The notes: generated by a model from the letters alone, not told the origin. Numbered from the stretch's first letter, positions 9,830 to 20,378 are shown. The stretch is DNA of 46,488 bases from Nemertoderma westbladi (GCA_032718475.1 JAUCBJ010000413.1:1-46488); one strand, 5' to 3'. Numbers and translations: made by a program.

Positions 9830-10110
9830 AGTGATTCATCGATTTGAATCGATTCTCCTGGGCCTCCCATTGGGTCTGCCTCCTTCATGTCCTTGTACAT
9901 TATTAATTCACGTACAAAGTTGGCCCAATCAACCATCATGTGATCATTGATGTAACCAAATATTCCACCAAGTAGACGGTAAGTTACCTTCATAGTTGTT
10001 TCTATGATGAAGAAGAACATCAGCCAGAGAATTTGCTTTACCAATAGATTTGAGTTGTTTGCGAACCATGTTTCACAACACGTGCAGACCGGATAGAATC
10101 TCTAAAGATC
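9830..10110 (-). pseudogene. Merlin transposase, N-terminal part
   Basis: Minus-strand frame reading TWFANNSNLLVKQILWLM (typical of the region upstream of the Merlin DDE domain), YRLLGGIFGYINDHMMVDW, NFVRELIM, GGPGESIQIDES (first catalytic D), which stops exactly at the LINE junction. Removing the LINE and one AGTGATTC joins IQIDES in frame to LFRGRRKYKRG at 7827. Upstream the frame is open to about 10110, where a TAG occurs; the usual N-terminal region is lost or diverged. The open frame 9709-10044 runs across the LINE junction and is not a real protein. Confidence 0.85.
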
Positions 10111-10149
10111 TATGAAATATTTCACATTTTATTTATTTAATTTAATTTT

Positions 10150-10475
10150 GAAGTGTTGGCGTTTTACAAATAATGAACATGCTCATTCCTCAAATAAAAA
10201 CACATTACCCGCCAAAACGTGACATGTAAACGTCAACACACCAACACAAAACCACCAAAATTTAAAACGGTATATCCATCCATATCCAGTGTTATATTAA
10301 TAAGGTGTTGGCGTTTTAGAATTAATGAACACCATGAAAAAGTGACACGTAAACCGCCAACTGTGACAAGTGACACGTCAACACTGGTGCATTCCCCCCA
10401 AATGAAAACAGGTTGTTCATTTCAAATTTCACGCGAAAACCATCAACCGTGTCACGTGACACGCCAACACTGGTG
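10150..10475. repeat. Cluster of short direct and inverted repeats (GTGTTGGCG/CGCCAACAC)
   Basis: GTGTTGGCGTTTTA occurs at about 10152 and 10303. CGTCAACACTGGTG and CGCCAACACTGGTG occur at about 10378 and 10460, with several GTGACACG copies between. The outer motifs are inverted (GTGTTGGCG versus CGCCAACAC), so 10303-10470 could be a small element with terminal inverted repeats. It could equally be the end region of the Merlin element. Confidence 0.6.
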
Positions 10476-10749
10476 TATATGCAGCCTAAGGACACATGTT
10501 TCATGAATATGTAAGGACAAGCCAGCAAGCATACATTCCTATAATTTACTATACAGCATGAGGATAGGATACACCGTATTTTCTGCCGCAACATTCTGCC
10601 ACCCGCTCGCACATTCATTGCACAGAGATTCGCCTTTACAGAGAATCATCAAGAGCTACTGTGTAGATTCATTGCAGATATTCTCACTCTCACGAGTTGG
10701 CAGAGATTTATGATCCATGATATAATTAATATTCACTATTTTATTGCAG

Positions 10750-10865
10750 CGTCAGTTGGAGGAACCATGGGATTATATCTCGGCGCGAGTCTGCTTACAG
10801 TTATTGAGGTCGCTGAGTTTCTAATGAGGATGATTTCATGCCAATTATACACAGGGACATCCTAA
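10750..10865 (+). CDS. Terminal exon of a DEG/ENaC (ASC) cation channel gene, candidate
   Basis: DEG/ENaC channels are trimeric sodium channels of the plasma membrane; just before the second transmembrane helix they carry the selectivity motif. Here TTTTATTGCAG gives a splice acceptor at 10748-10749. The exon then reads SVGGTMGLYLGASLLTVIEV and AEFLMRM, closely matching the family pattern xIGGxxGLFLGxSLLSxxE, followed by a short intracellular tail and TAA at 10863-10865. Upstream exons are not recognised in the window; the family is normally over 450 residues. It may be the last exon of a host gene whose upstream part lies beyond the transposon block, or a relocated exon. It is the only non-transposon coding signal I trust. 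Confidence 0.6.
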
Positions 10866-10959
10866 ATTGTATACATGAAAATCATATCAGTTCTTTACAA
10901 CTGTATATACAATACAAATGTCGAAGGAAAACATTAATGGCTACGATTTACTCATACAC

Positions 10960-11262
10960 CAAAAAATATCACTTTTGCACCAAAAGGGTTACTTTATTCA
11001 CCAAATTATATCACTTTCCACATCAAAAAAATACCCACCACCAAATACCCACCCAACCACCACTCGTTTTGGTGGAAAGTGACTATTTTGATGGAAAGTG
11101 ATTTTTTTTAACTATTTGGTGCAAAAAGAAAATTTAAGTGATGCGGTTTGGTATAGAAGTGAGCTATTTTGGTGGAAAGTGAGCCGTTTTCGTGGAAAAG
11201 TGAATTTTGTTAACTAATCGATTTGGTGCAAAAAGGTATCTAATTTGGTGGGGAAATAATTT
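10960..11262. repeat. Irregular array of TTTGGTGGAAAGTGA-type repeats in both orientations
   Basis: The motif TTTTGGTGGAAAGTGA or a close variant recurs near 11056, 11084, 11168 and 11187. Its complement (TCACTTTTGCACCAAAA, TCACTTTCCACATC) lies near 10968 and 11010. The two halves are inverted around ~11045, so the block can fold back. There is no coding potential. Confidence 0.65.
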
Positions 11263-12841
11263 GTTGCGAACATTAATTGTAGTAATGTTATTTTATTCCA
11301 AATTAACATTACTTAACATTACTCAACGCCGTTAGTATTAACAGCGAGTTGTTATTTAGCACTTTACAACTTTAGAGGACATTACAGCATTGTATTGGCC
11401 TGTACTGTACATTTAGTATTGTATTTGGTGTTAGTGTTTACGTGACGACGCATGACGACGTTAAGTAATGTCCACTAAGGGGACATAACTTAACGCCATC
11501 ATGGGTTACCACGTAAACAATAGGGGAAATTTGCCTGGCAGTCAGATAGGCCTACTGCATTACCTACCAGTAGGCGGGGTATAGCTACTGTATTTATAAC
11601 CAGTTGGGCCTAGCTATATTATTATAACATAACATGGCTGCAAACGCAGCGATAAATATAAGCTAACTTATTTATAACAAAATTTATGTCATTTTTACAA
11701 TTATTTATACAGCAACTAATATAATTTGTGCAGTTTCTGTCACTTATAATGTATATGTACAATCATTTCGTAATGTTAAAATTTTGGAATAAAACTACAT
11801 ACATACTTGTTGCAAAGTATTTTCAGATCCTCGTGGCTTTATTTTCACTCACTAACGTTTGTTCGTGTAACAAAGCCACTCGGATCATCACACTGTAAAG
11901 TGCTACTTTACACACAAGTATGTAAATAGTTATTCCTTTCTTTCTTTGCTATAAATTATTGTTAAGAACCAAGGTGATATATAAGTATAAGGCCTTGCAA
12001 CTAACTGTGCATGACTGGAGGCTGCATTTTCAAAACAAGCTTTAGAAATTATGTATACTGGGAGAGTTCTAGAACTTTTCATTTACTGTAATTTTGTAAA
12101 TATGTACAATTTCACCCCTTCATTTGTATAAACTAATACATTTTATGGTAGCTACTGTTTTAGGGATGTCTAGTTTGTATTTTCGGAACTAGCTCCATTC
12201 TCCTTCTTCCCTCTCCAAATCTTTTATTTATTTATTATTAACAAACAATTCACTACAAATCAGATATTAAATTGACACAATTAATTGAAATATAGTTAAT
12301 AAAGTAGTCGATGGATAATCGGGTCGTCCCATTCCACCCGCCACTGTTGACAATATGACAACAAAAAGCACTGTACATGGATTAATAGTAGGAATACAGG
12401 ATAAATATAATGTACAGTACATGCATGTACATTATATTGTAAGCATGTATGTTATATGTTAATGTACAGCCATGTACAGCAGACAGCACACATTCTCACC
12501 ACGCAGACGCAATACAGGTCAGGTATTCTGGATCATTGATTCAGTAAACGTGTCACCTCCATGCTGCATAAAGGAGGAGCAGCCACAAAGAGGTACCACT
12601 GTGGCTGAATAGACCCTCATTCTAAGGGCAAAATCTGGTCCTGTAACAAGGACCCCATACGTTCTGGGATAGGAACGGCCTTGGTCTTGGGATAAGAACC
12701 CATATATTCTACTGGTACTAGTATGGTATAAAATGAGTTTAATAATGTGGTATTATATAATAATAATATAATGTATAAAATATAAACGCAATGTCAATGA
12801 ATCTAAGGTACACATTGCATAATATACATGGATGTAATAGC
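11263..12841. other. No gene recognised; several small hairpins
   Basis: Contains a hairpin at 11458-11494 (CGTTAAGTAATGTCC against GGACATAACTTAACG), a longer imperfect one at 11826-11886 (GATCCTCGTGGCTTT against AAAGCCACTCGGATC) followed at once by TGTAAAGTGCTACTTTACA, and a GTACAT-rich stretch at 12365-12480. TTCTGGGATAGGAAC and TCTTGGGATAAGAAC repeat near 12662 and 12687. No coding signal. Confidence 0.5.
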
Positions 12842-13038
12842 CCTCCACCATCTGCTTAATCCCACTATGCAAACAATGAATACATACATTGTGATGAGGT
12901 GCTTTACACTAATATTGATGCGGCATTATTGCATACTTCCATACCTCCACCATCTGCTTAATCCCACTATGCAAACAATGAATACATACATTGTGATGAG
13001 GTGCTTTACACTAATATTGATGCGGCATTATTGTATAC
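12842..13038 (+). repeat. Tandem duplication, 2 x 102 bp
   Basis: CCTCCACCATCTGCTTAATC starts at 12842 and again at 12944. The copies differ by a base or two until ~13038. The open frame over it is just a translated repeat. Confidence 0.9.
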
Positions 13039-13530
13039 AGCAAATTTGTGGGATTTTTTTTCTTTTTTTATATTGGTGAATGTTCTGGAACATTTTTTTA
13101 GCAGATATTTTTTAATGGTAGCTAGTGTTTTTTAAATATCAAGCTAGTATTTTTGTATTACCTAGCTAGTATTTTTTCAAATTAAAAAAATATTTTTTTA
13201 ATTTTATATACCGGTACTATTTATTAATGTAACTAATGAAAATGCACTAATGAAAATCTACTAAAAGGTACTACATATTGGTTTTTTTTACTAACTAGCT
13301 AGTATGGTAGGTATATTTTGAAATTATAAAAACATCTTATTAACGTAAACCACTAAAAATACTACAAAAAAAAACGATAAAAACTCCAGCTACAATCAAT
13401 TGGCACCACTGTGCACAGAAATTTGCAGAAATTGAATGCAATCCCTAACCTTCATCGCATTTACCGATGATATATCGGAGCCAGTATCTTAGCACGATAT
13501 GGGAAAACGGTTTCCATATTTGGATTCAGC
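13039..13530. other. AT-rich, no gene; GCTAGTATTTTT-like short repeats
   Basis: AGCTAGTGTTTTTT, AGCTAGTATTTTTG, AGCTAGTATTTTTT and TAGCTAGTATGG occur between 13120 and 13310. Reading frame possibly related to the next entry may begin before 13531, since the frame is open somewhat upstream. Confidence 0.4.
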
Positions 13531-14527
13531 ATGAAATTCTGCATCAGATACGATATGTTTCAAAAATTAGACTTTCTGGTCAGAAAATGCTCCCCCTTAA
13601 TTAAAAGAATACAAAACCGAAATCTGAAAAGACTACTGTCGACTGGTGTTTTATTTGTGTCCAAAGGAATATTATACAGAGCATTTGGGATTAGGCGGCC
13701 AGACGCCGTACCAGTGGTTCAGGATGTCCCAACTGCATCTGTGAATGAAATAATAACTCTAGACAACGATAACAAACCAATATTCCTAGATGAAGATAAA
13801 ACTAAACTCGCTGAATCAAGTGAGATTCTCATTCTGTTTATGGAGTGTGACATTCATCCATAGGATAAAAACGATGGTCTCGCCACAAGATTTCTTATCA
13901 CTTATAATAAAGATCGCGAAATGAGGAACTTCGAATAATTGAAATTAATACGAGAGTGTGACGAACGAGTTAGAGGCATATTGAACAACATTCACAATGT
14001 CGCTAATGAAATGCAGTTCATTTATAATCCTGACGCCAAAATTACATTTGTGGAGTATCACGAACTAATGGATCACAATATAACTGATAGAGCATCCGAA
14101 AAAGTAGACATATTGAGAGATGATACAGTAAAAATAAGGGTATGGTGGCAAGGGTGAGTGTTACTATTCTTGTCTTAGAAAACATACTTAACAATACTTC
14201 AGTTACGGCTGAAATTCAGAAGGGCGATGTGGAGTTAGCCATAAAGCTAATGGATGAGAGTGAAATGGCATTATCAACCCTATGGGAATCGAGGAAAATT
14301 CATGAGGACAATACATGGGATGCAAATTACATAAGAATAGTTACGGATGCAATTTGAAAGGCTGCGAAATCCAATCGCATCATTATGAAAGACAGGTGTC
14401 CCGGGGGTCCCTGTTCCATATCAATTCGGAAGAAGAATGGAAAATATTCATGGATAGCCATGGTATTGTTCAATTGGACAGTCAGCAGGGAAAGAGAGCA
14501 GCGTACACCTTAAAGCAAGATGTCTGA
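13531..14527 (+). pseudogene. Unidentified decayed coding region (weak resemblance to DUF3987-type protein)
   Basis: One frame from 13531 to 14157 is broken only by TAG at 13861 and TAA near 13936: LVRKCSPLIKRIQNR, LLSTGVLFVSKG, LDNDNKPIFLDEDK, GLATRFLITYNKDREM, KLIRECDERVRGILNNIH. Two further frames (14142-14357 and 14315-14527) carry on with ENILNNTSVTAEIQKGDVEL, AIKLMDESEMALSTLW, QSHHYERQVSR and EEWKIFMDSHGIVQL. The order GLxxRFL, a helical region, then a winged-helix-like tail reminds me of DUF3987-containing proteins found in some invertebrate mobile elements; I hold that only weakly. It stands 240 bp upstream of a Mutator-like transposase on the same strand, so it could be a second gene of that element or an unrelated relic. 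Confidence 0.45.
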
Positions 14528-14769
14528 TAATATCTCAGATGAGCATTGGTCGATTTCTTAAAGTTGTAAACTTTATAATAGCATGTAACATGTAGCATGT
14601 AATAGTCATAATGTTTGTATAATAATGTACACTGTACAGTATATACCTGAAATAGTTTTGAGATTCAATTACGATTTGTAATTAAAAAAGCTATCGAAGA
14701 TAATTTAGTGTCTTAATTTGAAGATGAAAATTGTTCAACATATAGTGAGGAAGATGAAATTACTTCTAC

Positions 14770-15999
14770 GCCGGTTGATTGTGATGAAATGGGTTGACTC
14801 CAGGATTGGATATTAGTCTCAGCCTTGATGGGTCATGGCAACGGCGACGGCACAAATCATTGAATGGGATAGTCAGTGCTATATCATTGGACACTGGGCG
14901 TGTTGTAGATGTACAAACATTTTCAAAATATTGCCATGGATGTATAAAATTTGCAAATAATGAGGATGACTTGCCACTCTCTGAGATTCTTGCCGCTCGT
15001 AAAAATCACAAGAAAGTCTGTCATAAAAATCATACAGGTTCAAGTGGAAGTATGGAGGTTGCTGGAGCACTGGCGATATTTACGCAATCTATTGATACTT
15101 GCGGTATCTGATATACAAAAAAGTACCTTGGGGATGGTGACACTAACTCCTTTCACACAGTTGAGGAAGCCAAAATATATGTGAACACACCAGTAGTGAA
15201 GTTAGAATGTGTTGGGCATATCGAGAAACGAATGGGTGGGCAACTGCGAAAACTTATAAAAGACAATATGGGTAAGAAGCTCAGTGATGGTAAGGGACTT
15301 GGGGGTAAAGGTAGACTTACTCATTGATAAACTCCAAGGTTATTATGGAGCTGCTATTCGAGCTAACACTGTCTTTGTTACACAAATGCGGACTGCTATT
15401 TGGGCAACTTTTTTCCATAAGGCATCAACCCTACTATAAATCCATCCCATGGACTGCGCCCAAAAGGAGAAGGCACTTGGTGTAAATACAATAAGGGTCT
15501 AATAAAATATGATCATAAAGATAGCTTACCATATGCTGTGTTAGAATGCATAAAACCTACTTACAGAGAACTTACTCAACCATCGCTGCTTTCGAAATGT
15601 CTCCATGGAATGACACAAAACAACAATGAAAGCTATATTAATATGGTGTCGAAGCGTTGCCCTAAGCGTGTCTTTGTTGGAGGTGTAGTTCTTGATATTA
15701 GAGTCTACGACGCAACTATTTGGAGTCTATTAACTTTCTCTTTCTCTCTGGTGAAAGTCTCCAACAAAAAATTCTGGTCACAAGTGTGTAATCACTCTAA
15801 TATTAAATCGCAATCTCCTAATAAAATAGGTAATGCTGTTGGTGCATATAATATATGTTCATCTTGGAATGAACATTTTCATAATCTATTTAATTGTGTC
15901 CAAGATGATTCAGATAAAGTTTATGATTTGGAGACATGGTTACTGATACCAGACGATGATCTAAATGATGCCCTAAATATAAAACAAACTGAGGTTTGA
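14770..15999 (+). pseudogene. Mutator-like transposase (MULE) domain, decayed
   Basis: Transposase of the Mutator-like type common in invertebrate genomes. From 14794: SLDGSWQRRRHKSLNG (family DGTWQRRGHxSxxG, first catalytic D at 14827), then a CHKNHTGSSGSMEV segment. A TGA near 15109 is followed in the same frame by KYLGDGDTNSF (second catalytic D around 15133-15141), CVGHIEKRMGGQLRKL and GKGRLTH. A frame change then reads LIDKLQGYYGAAIRANT, another HGLRPKGEGTWCKYNKG, and from 15538 SLLSKCLHGMTQNNNESYIN (third acidic residue E at 15628) and a long tail ending DDDLNDALNIKQTEV. Stops and two frameshifts mean it is dead. I could not see terminal inverted repeats. Confidence 0.72.
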
Positions 16000-16002
16000 A
16001 GA

Positions 16003-16076
16003 CAGGTTTGCAGCAGACAGATTTGCAGACAGGTTTATCGACAGGTTTGTAGACTGGTTTACAAACATGTTAGCAT
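16003..16076 (+). repeat. GACAGGTTTG minisatellite
   Basis: Five or six imperfect copies of GACAGGTTT(G) at 11-14 bp spacing, immediately after the Mutator-like frame. Confidence 0.7.
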
Positions 16077-16671
16077 CTACTATTGTGTGTCTCCTCTTTA
16101 GTTGGCATATAAAAATTTCACAAAATACCAATTAGGAAGGAGGTATTTAAAATGATGTATAAAATGATGAAGGAAAGAAGTAAGTTTAATGAATAGGGCT
16201 CTGGAGTTCAAAGTCTCATTTTAAAGCCAGAGTTTAACGATTTTTTACAAAATAAACTAAATCAATAATATAAATTCGTAATTTCATAAAAAATTATCCT
16301 ATTTAATAAATTATATGACAGTGTGTCCAGTATTTAACCGGTAAACTAACAGACATATGAGCATTGCTCACAATACGTAACCAGTAAATAATTAAAATAA
16401 TACAATGTTACAAATATGAATACAAGTATGAACAAGCAATCCCAAACCATACACCACAGCTGGATTTATATGCCTCCTACGCCCCCCCCCCCCCCCCCCC
16501 CCCCCTAATACTAAAATACATATATTATACACATATAATATATATATATTTACCTAACAACGGCAAACATTCACACACGTAATTAAGGGCCATGTAACTT
16601 GAGTAAGTAAGCGCGGGAAAGTAGATGTGGATATAAAAAATGGTTAGAGAAAGTACATAGATAGTTATTAA
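16077..16671. other. No gene; 24-nt poly(C) tract at 16482-16505
   Basis: AT-rich sequence with an uninterrupted run of 24 C. On the other strand this is a G-run able to form a quadruplex; it may also be an assembly-length artefact. A TATA-rich stretch follows. Confidence 0.6.
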
Positions 16672-17061
16672 CCTTTTAGCTGCCAAGTTCCCATTTTGTT
16701 CCCTCAAATTTAGATGTAAGCCAGAGCTACAAAATTTTATAGAATTTGACAAAAACACGTTTAGTGTATTCATTTATTATGTGTGTTATAATATATTATG
16801 TAATAAAGAAAAAAATCTGGCCGCTAGCATGTTATTTTTTAAGTTTATTTTTGGTAAAAACTGGATACTGGGGCACCATTTCTAAAGTAACACTTTATTA
16901 AAATAAGAACACCATTAATTGATGTAAATATGTTTGCTATGTTATATATATGTTATACTATATATTATAATAGAAGTGTCAAATTTTGAAATATTCGTTC
17001 AGGGTGCAAAAATGCAATTAAAAATTTTGGGAACAAAATGGGAACTTGGCCACTAAAGGGG
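16672..17061. mobile_element. piggyBac-like MITE (~390 bp)
   Basis: The left end CCTTTTAGCTGCCAAGTTCC and the right end (complement) CCCCTTTAGTGGCCAAGTTC are terminal inverted repeats of ~33 bp that share the inner CCAAGTTCCCATTTTGTTCCC. A TTAA stands just left (16668-16671); on the right the expected TTAA reads TTTA/TTAT. TTAA target plus CCCTTTA-type ends are characteristic of piggyBac. No coding capacity. Confidence 0.68.
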
Positions 17062-17713
17062 CTTTATTATAATTATAAAGTATTAAAATTATTCCTGAAA
17101 CGTTTATTTCTGCTGAAGTTCAGACCTATCAGCCTGTGTTCCTGTGTTTATCATATCTAAAAACTGCCTTTTCCTAAGACCAAGCCCTATCTAAGTCAAA
17201 CACTACACTACAGCATCAAGCAAGACCATACTGCCATAGTCACAGACACCTACTGACTATATACCGGTACTACAGTACAGCTGTACAGTAGTAGGCGCTA
17301 CTACCAGACTACTACAGTACTAACTGTACTACCGGTAGCTAACTGTACTACAACTGTACTTAGTACTAACTGTACTACCGCTACCGGTAGGCTTGTCTTC
17401 AAGTACGTACATTTCAACTGACAGTGTAGCCCCTGTCTGAAGGATGCGAAAAATCAATGGAGCCGGAGTTTTTTTATTAGTTTTTATTATTTCTAGTATA
17501 TTGGAGCCTTTGGGACGGACAGTGGAGTGACTCGCGCTGGTTATTGTTATCGTTGTGTAGCTACTATGTTGGCGAGAGGCACAGCGACGACAGTACACCA
17601 GCGCTGAGGATCTCAGGCTGTCCAGGGGCTGGTGTGGGGACCATATAGGCAGCCATGCCTGCTAGCCTTTATTATTATCAATAACTTCGATTGCTGTTCT
17701 TTATAATGCAGTA
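17062..17713. other. No gene; cryptically simple TACTAC/ACTGTAC sequence at 17225-17400
   Basis: A scrambled repeat of ACTGTACTAC, ACCGGTAG and TACAGTA covers 17225-17400. The rest is unassigned. Confidence 0.45.
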
Positions 17714-18140
17714 ATGGCGGCTTGTAGTTCCTTTTATGGTCGTAATAAAGGAAATAAACATTCAGAAGCGACGACATTCATCACACTGCAAGAGGCATTA
17801 GACAATTGCTCGGAAGAATCAACTAATATTGTAATTTTGCCTCCAGAAGATGGCAATGATTCTGAAACCGAGCAGGGAGGTGGAGATGAGGACACGAACT
17901 TTGGGAGTTCCGAATTTCCTACAACAGTATCTGGTTGCGTTGGAACTATTCAACCTCGTTGATGATGACATTGATGTTGAGTCCTGGTCCACTGATAAGG
18001 CTAAGTGCCCAGGTGAGGCTGTTCTACCACCTACAGAGACTGTGGAAACTGGTTCCTCTGGATCAGTTGTCATTCCCCCTGTTGTCAAAAGACGTCGAAC
18101 TGATAAGAAGAGTACGGTACCGTCATCCAGGGTTACTTGA
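17714..18140 (+). pseudogene. Possible N-terminus of a piggyBac-like transposase, frameshifted
   Basis: ATG at 17714 opens a frame with TFITLQEALDN, then IVILPPEDGNDSETEQGGGD. Proteins of the PGBD type often start with a TLxEAL segment followed by an IxPPxxxxxxDEDSxxED acidic stretch. A frameshift near 17930 leads to a second frame with LVDDDIDVESWS and VVKRRRTDKKS (basic segment) to 18140. No catalytic domain follows. The resemblance is compositional, so confidence is limited. Confidence 0.4.
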
Positions 18141-18240
18141 ACCACTTTCAACTTTCCACCTGATATTTTTATCCCTTCCTTCAATACAATGAAACAAAGT
18201 TTATGTTTATAAGGCTTATAGAAACCTGTATATTAATTAT

Positions 18241-18282
18241 AAATCGATGTAACCTCCTTTTAAATGGAGGTTACATCGATTT
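18241..18282. repeat. Perfect 17-bp stem hairpin
   Basis: AAATCGATGTAACCTCC, an 8-nt loop, then GGAGGTTACATCGATTT, followed by a T-run. In an animal genome a terminator reading is not warranted. It lies just outside the inverted repeat at 18300-18356. Confidence 0.85.
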
Positions 18283-18299
18283 TTTTTAAACAACCATTG

Positions 18300-18476
18300 T
18301 GGCTCAAGTTACCCCAATATGGGGATACTTAAACCATTGTGGGGATTCTTGAGCCATCACATATAAACCGACATAAACACCATCATAATGAGTTATATTG
18401 GTCATTTGTGGCTGCAATAACTTGGCCCACTAAAATGTTTTTAAAAAGTGCCCCGGTGTCCACCATGATGGTGGAC
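18300..18476. repeat. Inverted repeat (TGGCTCAAG/CTTGAGCCA) and GTCCACCAT palindrome near the pogo 3' end
   Basis: TGGCTCAAGTTACCCCA at ~18300 faces TGGGGATTCTTGAGCCA ending ~18356. At 18458-18476 lies GTCCACCATGATGGTGGAC, a 19-bp palindrome. Both lie downstream of the pogo stop codon (minus strand), where that element's 3' terminus would be expected, so they are candidate end sequences; I could not match them to a 5' end. Confidence 0.5.
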
Positions 18477-18731
18477 AACAGGGCTTGTTTCATTGCACAT
18501 AATCATATTAAATTATAGTCATACCGAATATATAACAATAATGATATAATCTCTTGTCATAATATATGACAAGAGTTGGCAATGGAACGGAATTAACAAG
18601 TACAGTATTGAAATTACATGAAAAGTCACTGGGAATACAACAAACCAACAAAATATAGGTAATCTGGATTACTGGATTATCCTATGAAATTGCCAAGAAA
18701 GTCAGATTATATGTTTATAATGTAGTTTGAA

Positions 18732-19889
18732 TTAGGATTCGGATTCAATATCATTCAACTCCTCCAACAGTAGAATATCTTCCATCGTGAGTTCTGGTGA
18801 TGATGCATATCTACATATGTCATTACTGTCAATGAGTGAGGAAGTGGATTCAGATACATTTGGAATTTCGGAATTAAAACCTTCAAATTCAAATTCAGTG
18901 TCGGAACATGCCGTACTGTATACCGCCTGATCTGTTTCTGACCCAGATGTTGATGTTGATGGTATTCCAGATGGTGTCATTGACATGATGGATGATTCTG
19001 AAGATGTTGAATATATTCTCCTTCGTTTTCTAGATGGTTGGGTTTTCTGCGATGTTGAACTTTTAGTCGCCTTTGTTACTTTCCCTGCTCGTTTAGTTTT
19101 TTTTCTCCCTGCTTCTCCAACGGGTATGATTGACTTTGGTGGATTCTTCTTCTTCCCTTGCGTATAGGTATAGAGATATAGATATACAGATATAGACTGA
19201 CCTGCCACAATATTGACCTTTTTGCCCCGCTTTCTAGTATTAACATCGGCTTCCACTCTCCCAGTAACATCCTTTAATAATGTAGTTAGGGCATCATCGA
19301 CTTCAGCACCAGGTGAAGACGACCCATGGGCTGCTGATGGTAGCATTGATATAATCTTATCCCTCTGAACAGGATAGAGTCCTGTTTTTGCAAATCCAGA
19401 TACAAGATTTTTATTTTGTGATGATGATGACTGATCCTGTTCCGTCTCCAACACCCCAGCCAACAACCTATGCAATAATGTTGGAAATGTACTCTTCGGT
19501 AATGAATCCACCTTGGGATGTTTCAGTTTAAAATCTTGTAAAACTGAACGCCAACGTTTCTTAAAAGGAGCAAATAATGCGACATCCAAGGGTTGGAGTT
19601 TGTCAGTGGCATTGGGTGGGAGGCAAATGAATTTGATTTTATTATTTTCACAGCATCTTAGTACATCTAATGACAAATGAGTCGAAAATATTATCACCGA
19701 TGACAACGTTTGTCTTATCTGCACCTTCTTCTTTATTGCTGGGAGCAAGGTTTGCATGAACCAATCCACAAAACGTTCACCTTCAAACCACCCAGATTTC
19801 GAACATGAGTAACGAGTCCCTTGTGGGCCACCAAGGGTCCAACATGAGTATACCGATTTGGCCTTATACACTACATATGGGGCCAACAG
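18732..19889 (-). pseudogene. pogo/Tigger-like DDE transposase, C-terminal part
   Basis: Minus-strand frame of the Tc1/mariner-related pogo group (DDE_1 domain). After the insertion border it reads LAPYVVYKAKSVYSCW, GGPQGTRYSCSKSGWF, VDWFMQTLLPAIKKK, THLSLDVLRCCENN, FICLPPNATDKLQPLDVALF (third catalytic D, codon 19584-19586), FPTLLHRLL, LVSGFAKTGLYPVQRDKI, then a long Ser/Thr-rich acidic tail to the stop at 18732. In this frame the second catalytic D is missing, but codons for VVIGDN are present in another frame at 19690-19707, so two nearby compensating indels have hidden it. The first residues of the open frame starting at 19931 come from the inserted element. Confidence 0.85.
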
Positions 19890-20378
19890 TAGGGTGGGTC
19901 GAAAAATTCTTTTTTCTTCCGATCTTTTCATAACTCCACCAAAAGTTGCATTTAGGTAAACAACTTAAATGATTAAAATTTCAGAACCCATGGGTCATGG
20001 GAAGATGCGGCTCCAGGTTCCAAAATTTCACCAAAAATGCGCCATTCTGGAATTAAGTTGAATAGTGAAAAATAGCTTCGAATTGCTTCATAACTTTACC
20101 ATATGTTGTCTTTTGGTGTTTATTTCCAAAGTTTAAAATTTCAAGTTAACTGTTAGCGGTGGCTAACAGGGACATGTGGCTCCAGAATCCAAAATGTTGT
20201 CGTATTATATTAAATTGCATGTCATTCCTTTAAAAGCTGCATACCGTTGTTTCCGTTCACGTTGAACCTATGTATTGTTCCTAGGTGTCCATTTAATCCA
20301 GGTGGGGTTAGTTGGGTTAGGGTTAATTGAGTGACTTTAATAATTGAAATCCATTTTATTTTGGAGGCAAATTCAAAC
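19890..20378 (+). repeat. Left terminal inverted repeat (~489 bp)
   Basis: Reverse complement of 22958-23472 with scattered substitutions and small indels. Both copies contain AACTTTACC/TTTGGC near AGTTATGAAGCAATTCGAAGC and CCATTTAATCCAGGTGGGGTTA, and both end at the GGAGGCAAATTCAAAC block. Confidence 0.9.

Noticed and set aside
9709-10044. 111-codon minus-strand frame with a leucine run
   Set aside because: It reads from the Merlin N-terminal part through the TAG microsatellite (LLLLLL) into antisense LINE sequence. Only the part above 9830 is real coding sequence.
12828-13079. 83-codon frame with an internally repeated peptide
   Set aside because: It is the translation of a 2 x 102-bp tandem duplication; no codon bias or homology.
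18732-19931. 399-codon frame as a complete pogo protein starting at 19931
   Set aside because: The first ~14 residues come from the TIR of the inserted element, and the true N-terminal continuation lies at 23473-23831.
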